Assembly (NCBI RefSeq): GCF_025602895.1
Contig: NW_026516378.1
Span: forward strand, 1 to 64,000
DNA from: Polychytrium aggregatum
Taxonomy: Eukaryota > Chytridiomycota > Chytridiomycetes > Polychytriales
Direction of reading: 5' to 3'
Length of the DNA stretch: 64,000 nt
The position numbers and the translations under genes are program-made. Positions within the stretch are counted from its first letter, which is position 1. Each line of letters starts with the position of its first letter. The notes under the pieces are model-generated. The model was given only the letters and a program-made list of their open reading frames with translations. It had not been told where the DNA came from and did no database searches. Of this stretch, positions 55,925 to 64,000 are shown piece after piece.

Positions 55925-57707
55925 ATGCGCTCGTCGTTGCTCGGCGGACCGGCTTCCCTCGCCGGCCTGCTGATATCTTCATTTGCCGTGGCCGCAGCGG
56001 CTCCGTTCAGTGACCCACTCTGGGACCGGCTGCCTCTGTCGACCGGCTCGTCCACTCGGCAACGCGCCGTCGTCAACCAGCCAACGCAGACGACATCGGG
56101 CGCTGTCTCATCCTCAGTGTCGGCCTCGGCTTCGGCGTCGCCCACGCCCTCTCCTGCCAACGTCCCCCAGTGTCTGTCCCTCAACACCAGCTCCATCTGC
56201 GCTCCGCTGACTACTGGCAATTTCTTCATCAACACCACCGAGCTCTCGCTGAACTACAACGTCTCGATCACCAGCGTGGCCCAGTGGGAGTCGCTCATCG
56301 TCAACTCGACCACTGCTTCTTCGGATGGATCGAGTCTGTTCCAGCTGCTCTGGACCCAGTTCACAGGCTGCACCGCTCCTGAAGCCGCCTCACTGCCTTA
56401 TCTGCGCACCATCGCATGTCTGGGCGACGTCTATGGCGCTTCCAATGGCTGCAATCAGCAGGCCATTGCAGCCAACCCCACCCCGCTCTGCCCGGGCGTC
56501 TGCCGGTCCTATGGCGCCGCCATCGCATCCTATCTGCAGAACGCAACCTGCTCTACCAACGCCACCGATATTCAGACCGCCCATCGCAACGGCCTCGCCA
56601 AGGCCCAGACGGCCTGTCTCGGCTTCGCCACCGCCACAGCCGACAATGTGTGTCTGGCCGGTATCCAGTACGACAGCTCGACATGTGGTACGTAATGCGG
56701 ATCCGGCCTGCTGTACTGGTATCGCACGTTTCCACCGCGTCGCCCCTTCCCTCGAGCCAGCCGACCGCTTCTTGAGCTTTGAGCAAACCCATAATGCCCA
56801 CCATGTCCGCCCCGTTGGCAGTATGTCGGGTCTGCTTTGATCTCTCCGCTCTCTGCGTTTCCTGACCACGTCTGAATGTCCCTCGCACACAGGGTTTGGA
56901 AACAACTCGGTTGGGCTGGCCGAGTACTGCCAGGTTCATTCGAGCGAAAGCTGCTGCACCAAGCTCGATCCAACCAACCCGCCTGCCAACTCTTCGGACA
57001 TTATTTCGCTCTCCTCCAGCAGTGAGAAGAGTGATACGCGAAGCAGCTTTGGCAGCTGGTTCAAGCCCGCCCCTGTGGACTCGTCCGAGTCGACTTCTCA
57101 CCAACTCAACGCCGTTGCTGCCCCGGCTGGCACCGCTTCATCGGCAGCAGCTTCCCAGGCAACGCCTGCGATCGACAACGATGCCCTCAACCGATTGAAG
57201 CTTGGAGCCGGAGGCGCTGCTCCTTTCCAACTCAATGCTGCCGCTGCTTCCTCCGACACATCCAGCCCGACCGACTCTCCGCCCCCAACCAGCGGCAGCT
57301 CCAACACGGGCGTCTTCATTGGCATCGGCTCGGCCGCTGGTGTGCTCGGTGTCGCCGGTGCTGCCTATGCGGCCTTCCGCAACAAGCTCTTCAAAAAGTC
57401 GTACGCTGCCGCATCGCAGAAGGCGGACGAACCCTTTAGCACCAAGCTTAACATCATGAAGCCCAGCTTCTCCGCCCCCTCTTCGTCTTCCTCTTCCTCG
57501 TCCGCTTCTCGCTCGACTGCGCCCACAGTTGGTCAAGATGGCAAGGCTACGCACCCATTCCGGGCTACGCTGCCGGATGAACTCAATGTTAGCGTGGGCG
57601 ATGTTATCACTGTCGAGGAGGATTTTGGCGACAACTGGGGCCGCTGCCGCAATGTGTTCTCTAATGCCGTTGGCGTCGCACCCCTGACGATCTTTGTTCG
57701 CAAGTAA
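55925..57707 (+). CDS. Membrane protein: signal peptide, Cys-rich ectodomain, single TM, cytoplasmic SH3
   Basis: Two exons (55925-56687 and 56893-57707) join in frame within a CG codon pair. The start at 55925 gives a clear signal peptide (MRSSLLGGPASLAGLLISSF). A Ser/Pro/Thr-rich stem is followed by a cysteine-rich domain with many N-glycosylation sites and paired-cysteine spacing reminiscent of fungal Frizzled-like domains (CLSLNTSSICAPL; CPGVCRSYGAAIASYL; SSESCCTKLD). A single membrane helix is seen at about 57306-57375 (GVFIGIGSAAGVLGVAGAAY), then a basic stop-transfer (RNKLFKKS). The C-terminus is an SH3 domain (THPFRATLPDELNVSVGDVI; EDFGDNWGRCRN; GVAPLTIFV). This topology suggests a surface protein that links the cell exterior to polyproline partners in the cytoplasm. 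WASP-2, which lies just upstream, has such polyproline. The partner choice is inference. Confidence 0.8.
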
Positions 57708-59421
57708 CGCGGGTCGCCGAGCCCGCAGTCATGGGCTTTCTCGATAGCTCCCGCTATTGACCTTTGCGGGTGCGCGGGCGATCGGGCCAAGTTTGCTCAA
57801 CAATGAATAATCATTTGGAAAAAAACATGAATCTGGGGCTGCAGATCCGTGGAGGTTATTCGCAGAATTGGCTCTGGGAAGGAGCGGGTCGATACTGGTG
57901 GGTGGGTGGCGATTGTCAGACATGAATCGATGGAGCAGTCGACGTATTGCTGCTTGGCGGGGCCATCGCGAGCCGACTCCTATTGCCGCAACCGAATGCT
58001 ACAGCGATCTCATCCAGAAAGAAACGGGACAGCCACTCTCTGGCATGAGCGATACAGGACTGCTGATCCATTGGCTCCAGTGAGGCCATGAGATTGTTTC
58101 CCGTCCTGGTTGGCAATCTCTTTGTGTGGTGTATTCACTCGACTCTCTGGACTGCTCCATGGTGTATCAATATCAAGATACTCGACCTTCTCGAGTCACT
58201 TGGCTTCCCGGCACTGTGAGCACACCTGGAGATCGAGTCGCTTGAATCGCCGTCGCCGAGTGGTGTCATCTCTTGCGGGGAGCCATCTGTGCGAGAAAGG
58301 AGCGACGATGGCTGGTTCTGCCCTTGGGCAAGAACGAGTATCCTCAAATCCGGCGCATTTGGGGCTGGCAGCGATGCCCACAATGACATCCTTGATTCAG
58401 ATCCAGAGTCGCATCACAGATTGGCAGTACGAAAGTCGAGGGTGTGATGAACAGTCATACCCAGCGCGATATTTTGAGGCAATAACATATTTACTCAACG
58501 ATCAAAATCCGGGGTGTCCCGTGTTTATTGGAGACGCTATCTGCCCTGTGAAGAAGCACAAGCACGTCGCAGCAGTAACTTGCTTCATCCACACAGAGCC
58601 TGGCCTGTGTTAATGTCGGCGTTTTGTCGGCACATTCATCCGAACAGCAAACCCAGATCACACCAAGAGTGCTCCATATCAAAGCGCATTCGCCTCCCCC
58701 CCCCTGCTCCCGCCTTTCTCTTTCACATCCTCCCCTGGTCTGAAGAAGCGCAAGCCTTCCTTCCGTTCACGTCCCATTCGAGTGCACAACTGTCGCTGAG
58801 CTGTGGCCTGCACTTCGCTTTGCGACCCACGGAAGTGTCTCGGTCTACTCAATCGTGCCGCCTTGTTCCTCGCATCCACACCCCCGTGGAATGCATCGCT
58901 TTCCACTCCGGCTCGGCTTGATCAAATCTATTCACTCGTCTCGAGCGTGCTCAACTATCTGTGCTCAACTATCTGTGCTCAACTATCTGTGCTCATCGCC
59001 TCAGCCCAGCCTCTTTCTCGTGCTCGCTTCGTCGTCCTCGTCGCTCGTCACCATTCGTTCCTCACGCCCCTATTCCCACCCGACCAACCCGTTCCCGGTC
59101 CAACCTCATTCGCACTATAGTCCCGCCAAGAGTCCCAGCCCTCCTGAAGAGACTCATCTCTGTTGCGTGTCGCACTCACGACTCTGAGTATCCCTCCGTG
59201 CCTATCGGTGCCTCGTGTTCTTTCCACCTGAATCCTGCCGTGTCGATCTTGCGGGTGATTTTGAACAAGAACAGCGTATCGAATCCAGTCCTTATCATCG
59301 TTTTCATTATTGACAGCCTGGTCTTCCCGCGCTGCAAGAAATAGCATAGACCCCATCTAACTATTAGGCGAAACCACCATCACCACCTTCGTTATCATTG
59401 CCACCATCGGCCGAACACCAC
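57708..59421. other. 1.7 kb without a recognisable gene
   Basis: Short open frames occur on both strands but show no domain or consistent exon pattern. A 14-base tandem repeat (GTGCTCAACTATCT, three copies) lies at about 58947-58994. From about 58680 to 59420 the plus strand is pyrimidine-rich and probably is the leader or promoter of the next gene. Confidence 0.45.
58947..58994 (+). repeat. 14-base tandem repeat, three copies
   Basis: Three perfect copies of GTGCTCAACTATCT followed by a partial copy. Confidence 0.85.
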
Positions 59422-61489
59422 ATGGCCGTCGACTCGATCCTCCAGGGAATCCGCAACCTGCTCCACACCTCGGCCGCCCGCTCGCCGACCGACCCGCGGC
59501 CACGGCCTGGTCCAAACGATCCCTCGCCCGTGCTGCCGTTGGTATCGACACCCGGCTCAGCATCCGGCTCGACACAGGCGCTGTCGACACCGATCTCCGG
59601 CCCCGGATCCCAGCGCCAGTCTCGATCGACGCCGAGTCTGGCGGTCCGCCCCAGAGCCAGCTCCACCGCCAACCCCTCCACCGGCATCAAGGCCAGCATC
59701 AAGGCCAGCATCAAGGCCAGCATCAAGGCCAGCATCAAGGCTGGTCTCGGATCCAAGCCCGGTGCCAGTGCCGATGCCAGTGCCAGTGCCGATGCCAGTG
59801 CCGAGAGACGACGCCGAAAGCTGCTCCGGGACGAGCTGCAGAACACCCCACCCCTGTCGCAGCCAGCCTCGGTCGTCAAGATCAAGGGTCTCTTCATCCA
59901 CGGCCACATCGACCGGGGTCTTGCCCTGGCCATCGCCCGCTTCGAGCGGGACTTTGGCTTCCCAAACTCGGCAAAGTCCCGAGCCGAGGTGCTGCCGGTG
60001 GTGCTGCAGTATGCGGTGCGGAGCAGGCTCTCGCGGCAGGACCAAAAGACCTTCCAGGTCCCCGAGCGGCCGCGGTCGTATGCAACATATGTGCGGCAGC
60101 TCAAGGAGGACGGGTGGAAGGGCTTTGGGGCCAAGGGGCTGTCGCTCAAGTCGATGCGAAACGAGAGCGAGCGGGACCCGGTCTCCAAGTCGATCATCAA
60201 CGGTGTCAAGGTCTCGCATGTTCGCACCACATCGGGCCGCTATGCCGTGCTGGATGACGGTGTGAATCCGCCGTACAAGCTTCGCCCAAGAATGCCGACA
60301 CTGTCGACTAGCAGCGGCTCAGACAGTGATGATATCGACAGCAGCGAGACCGAGGGCGATGCTCAAAACAACAGCAACCAGACCGAAGGGAGCCAGAGCA
60401 GCAACAGCAGCAGTAGCAGTAGTCTCAGCACCACCCATTCGGATTCTGAGTCTCCACCAGCAAGTGCTCCCCATGGAATCGATGTCCTTCTCACGCCATC
60501 GCTGCAGGATCCCACAGGCGACCACGGACAGCATCCCCTCAAACTGCCGCCCGGGGTTGTCAAACAATCGTCCCTCCAGCCGCACCCACCACCGTCGCCG
60601 CAGAGCGGATCTTGGATTCCATCTTCTCGTCACAGCCTGGACCATCATACCTATATTGACCGACAGCGAGACGGGCATTCCCCAGCGATCTCGCTTGGAG
60701 CTCATTCCGACCCGAACTTGTCCATAAAAACGAATTCGGAAGGCTCCTTCCCACGATCCAGCGACTCACGCTCCATCGACTCTCTCGTCGCCTCTCGGAT
60801 TGCCGGAACTCCACCTATCCCGCGCACAATGAGGAAGCTGCCGGTGATTGAAAAGCTCATTGCCATGGGCCACCACTCCAAGACACGCCGACCCGATTCG
60901 GTGTACTCTGTTGGCTCAAACGGATCATCAAACTCACGATCATCTTCTAGTTCGGCCAATGGTTCGGGGCAAACCTCGGGCTCGGACTCAAGCTCGAGTC
61001 TCAAACATGGTGCCGGCCTGGATTTCACAGAGGACAAAGTCGGTCCAGGCGGCGACGGACAAAAGGTGTGTATTGCTGTGTTGGCTGCCGTGATCACAAA
61101 GGATGAGCACGGACGATGAAACGTCTCGCTGGCGTGAATCTGCTGGCGTCTCGGAGCCTGGAGTTGGCGCATTTGGTCTCTAGACAACAATTTCACTCCT
61201 TGAAGAGAGCTGCGAACCCACTGCGCGCCATCGGCTCTCACTATACATTCGAATTCGGCTGATCACATCGACGCATTCGGTGCTGACAAACTCCTCCCTT
61301 GCCTCCCACTAGCTTGCTACATCTCACGCTTCGCACAGTGATCCCCTCCCGCCTTCGTTGCCGGCCGAGCGACAAAGTTCCTCTGAGCTCCCGCCGTCGC
61401 CCTCAGTGGGCATCCGACCCCGGCGCAGTGATTATGTGCCATCACCATCAAGCCTGGACAATGTGTTAGAAGAGCCAGAGGACAACTAG
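59422..61489 (+). CDS. Hypothetical Ser-rich protein with a central conserved-looking domain
   Basis: Two exons fit: 59422-61065 and 61313-61489, joined in phase 0 (ending DNVLEEPEDN). The N-terminus (MAVDSILQGIRNLLHTSAAR) may be an amphipathic helix. A low-complexity stretch includes five tandem IKAS units from a 12-base repeat (59686-59743) and alternating SADASA. The region at about 59860-60290 is the only part with globular composition: VVKIKGLFIHGHIDRGLALA, then RFERDFGFPN, YATYVRQLKEDGWKGFGAKG and DDGVNPPYKLRPRM. The rest is Ser/Asn/Pro-rich and probably disordered. I do not recognise the family and assign no function. Regulation by phosphorylation is plausible from composition only. 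Confidence 0.65.
59686..59743 (+). repeat. 12-base coding repeat (IKAS)
   Basis: Five near-perfect copies of ATCAAGGCCAGC encode IKAS units. Perfect nucleotide identity suggests recent expansion. Confidence 0.9.
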
Positions 61490-62003
61490 TCCGTCGCAAC
61501 ATTTGAAGCCAACGACAAACCGAGCCGAGCAGGGCCTTTGTCATGCTCGGCAGCAGCATCATTCAGCGATTTCAGACGCTGCCTGCGATATCAGCGCAGC
61601 AAACAGATCACCATCCAATACATATCATTCCTGCTCTACGTTCCGCATTCTTGAACTTCCTGCAGCTCCTGCATCCACAAACTCCTGGTGGAGATGCAGA
61701 GCTGCCCGCCTGTTTAGCCTCCAACTCGGAGACGGCCAAACCCGTGTGCTCGCGCTATCTGTGACGTGGCTTCTCAATACGCTACTTTGAAACGTGTGTG
61801 CGTGCTTGTTCCAGTCTTCCTGCCGGTCGTCGCTCGGCTTTATTCCACCGTAGTGAATGTCATGCGCTGCTTACATATGGAGGATGGAGACTCTTAGCGG
61901 GAGACTTGGAGACACAAAACTTGGCGAGTCGCCGTCGCTATAGGCGATACCATCGTCACGAGTATCGTCACGAGCATCGAAAGGGCCCAGGCGATGTAGA
62001 TGG
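61490..62003. other. Convergent intergenic region
   Basis: About 510 bases between two convergent stop codons. No gene or repeat recognised apart from a short CGTCACGAGTATCGTCACGAGCAT duplication near 61956. Confidence 0.4.
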
Positions 62004-64000
62004 TCATGTCGCAATCTTCATGCTCAGTTCGTATCGAAGGTATTCCTTGTAGCAGCTAACAACTGAAGGCGGCGGCGTGCTGTTGGTGTCCTCGTTCTTT
62101 TGGAGCTGCATCCAGACATCGTACTGTTTGAAGAACTCGTTGTAGACCGACGACAGGACGTTGTCGACGACTCCAAAGAGCGACACATTCCAAACGGGCG
62201 AGTTTTTCATTTCGCGAACAACCTAGCGTCGCATAGATAGAGCATCATCAGATGTGTCGTATTGTCGCAGAACCTCGCCCCAGCCATCCTCTTGATCAGC
62301 ATCCCCGCCATTCACACTAAGCGAGAGACAGGGCACATGCGCCTTCCTTACGATGATGTTATCTCGCTGTTCAGGCGGCCACATTGCGCTGTTGTCGTCC
62401 ACAATGAGAGGCTCCACGGGCATCACCAGGCTGCGGTCGGACTCGATGCGGACGAGCGGAGGCGAGCAGTACGCAAAGAGGGAAAGCAAGTCTTTGGGAG
62501 GACGCTTCTGGTTTGAGCTGCCTTGGATGTGGACGTACTCGGCTCGGGCAGAGTACAAAATGCCGCGGATTCGCGTCCGATGGGGATCTAGCACCTGGAC
62601 CACCATATCGACGTATGACTGGTCCCCAAGCGAGCAGACTGAGATCTCAAAGAGCCTGAACCAAATACCGCGATGCGGGGCAAAGCGCGTTAGCGTGAGC
62701 GAAGACAGCGCGCGGCTGTGTCGGGAATGCCGCCTGCAACCGACACAGGACCATGGCTCACCTTTGCGCCCATTCAAGGAACTCGTGGACACGGTCTGCC
62801 AGCACGACTCGGCGACCATCCTTCAGCTGAACGACTCGTTGTGGAACTGAAATGCGTGAGGCACAACAGAGAGGAACAAACAATGTCAAGTGTATGCACA
62901 ACGGCCGGCTCGGGAATGTGCTGCAGTGGACGACACACGACAGCCAAAAGCGCCTGTTCGATCGAAATCAAGAGCCATCCCAGGCAAAAGCCATTTCAGC
63001 CCTGGACACCGAGTGGGTGGCTTTGACTTACCCGTTTGTGCATCCGCCTCGGAGACGTATCGGCCTGGCTCATTTCCGACAACTCGAACAAGGGTGTCGT
63101 CCAGATCGAGCACGAGCGGCAGCTTTCGGCCCCTCAAGAGCGCCTCGGCTCGGCTTTGGATATCGCGCTGTATATCTGAGCCTCGACATAAATAGCCCAG
63201 GATATTACTGCGATTCGTCATGAGTAGACAACCAATTGAGTCGATACGAGAGTCGGAGTCCCCGAAATTAGGCAAGGCGTAAGAATCCCAAATCACAATC
63301 CACGCGAGAGTGTTTGAATAAACGAGCGTCGCTCCATGTCGTCGAGATGTCATCGGAACGTATGAGCAGTCGGATCTCGCTCAGGTGCCACATCCGAATC
63401 CAGGTGCGAGGGAGCGGTTTAAAGCCCATTCTCCTTCAGCGTTGGTAGTATCGGACCCAGCCAAGAGAAAGCCATTTCACCCAATTATCCTGGGCTGTCG
63501 TAGAGACGGAACCCAAAGACGGTAACTTACGTGCGTTCTTTGGTCGGTTTCAGATGGAGCTCCCAAAACTCTCCTGAATTCTGTTCCAGAATTGATATGT
63601 ATGTGCTCTGGAGGGACCGTTGTTGGGCAATGTGAGAACAAGACTGACACGGAGGCTTGTGTTTTTCGGAATCAGAGTAGTTGATAATGGTGGCGAGACG
63701 CTGGGAAGTGCTTTACCTTTCGCATTCCAGCAATCTCTTTGAAGAAGATATGGTCTGGCTCCGGCCAGTCAAAGACAATCGTGTGTGGAAGGTTCCACTG
63801 CTGCAGGATGTTGAAGTAAGACCTCGGGAGGGCCGGGCCAAGTTCGTACTTTTCTTCAAGCGAGAACTTGAATCCAAGGGGGGGCATGTTGATTTCGCGA
63901 GTGTTGAGCGTCACAAAAGTCACCGCCGGCGATTTACTGTTGACACAGCGCTCGACCGGCAGCTTCAAGATGGGCTTCCATTGTTGTGGAAGCACGGGGG
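62004..64000 (-). CDS. FCP1-homology HAD phosphatase, 5' part beyond the window
   Basis: This minus-strand gene ends at 62004 and runs off the right edge, so the N-terminus is missing. Exons visible from 5' to 3' include one near 63940-63716 (PPLGFKFSLEEKYELGPALP; VFDWPEPDHIFFKEIAGMRK), a short one near 63620-63533 (GEFWELHLKPTKERT), and the catalytic exon near 63225-63030 with LVLDLDDTLVRVVG, the DxDxT motif of HAD phosphatases. The next exons read LKDGRRVVLADRVHEFLEWA and EISVCSLGDQSYVDMVVQVL, then VDDNSAMWPPEQRDNIIVRK, which aligns with the IIDDR-VW-x-x-x-x-N loop of FCP1/SCP domains. The last exon ends with a helical tail (SSVYNEFFKQYDVWMQLQKN). FCP1-type enzymes remove phosphate from serines of the RNA polymerase II C-terminal domain. 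A plant CPL-like role is possible. No BRCT domain is present at the C-terminus, unlike canonical FCP1. Confidence 0.72.

Noticed and set aside
58110-58613. Possible gene between the TM-SH3 protein and the IKAS protein
   Set aside because: The frame has no domain, no neighbouring exons with consistent splice sites and a composition like the surrounding noncoding DNA.

Overview
This window looks like nuclear DNA of a zoosporic (flagellated) fungus, most likely a chytrid-grade lineage. The reasons are GC-rich genes with many short GT-AG introns, a fungal YAK1 kinase, a lebercilin (LCA5) homologue that implies a cilium, class C GPCRs, and WASP proteins that still carry a CRIB domain, which the yeast homologue has lost. 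I recognise no rRNA, CRISPR array, virus-derived element or transposon. Exon edges were placed by eye from reading frame and splice consensus, so outer gene limits are firmer than internal junctions.

Layout. Positions 1-1178 hold no clear gene. Two class C receptor genes lie tail to tail. The first (1179-5013, +) has a PstS-like phosphate-binding ectodomain joined to a seven-helix domain. The second (5303-10490, -) has an ANF/LIVBP-type ectodomain. Both appear to carry a PH-like domain in the cytoplasmic tail. Next come a VOC/glyoxalase-fold protein (10941-11717, +), mitochondrial GatA (11991-14520, +), a small unknown gene (14690-15606, -), an Abi-like SH3/polyproline protein with repeated basic motifs (16017-20179, -), a coiled-coil protein (20675-24344, -), the divergent lebercilin homologue (24990-28635, +) and an NAA40-type N-terminal acetyltransferase (28718-30030, -).

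The second half holds a first WASP (30459-33309, +), a 3 kb low-complexity leader region, YAK1 with an exceptionally long C-terminal extension (36354-45175, +), an adenylation-carrier-reductase enzyme (46155-50797, +), a second WASP (51433-54398, +), an intron-bearing tRNA-Ile(UAU) (54828-54920, -), a secreted-domain/TM/SH3 membrane protein (55925-57707, +), an unknown serine-rich protein (59422-61489, +) and an FCP1-like HAD phosphatase cut by the right edge (62004-64000, -).

Two themes stand out. The first is receptor biology, in which a bacterial-type phosphate-binding fold has become the ectodomain of a GPCR. The second is actin control: an Abi-like protein, two WASPs and a membrane SH3 protein lie within about 42 kb. 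The remaining genes look like ordinary housekeeping or regulatory genes.
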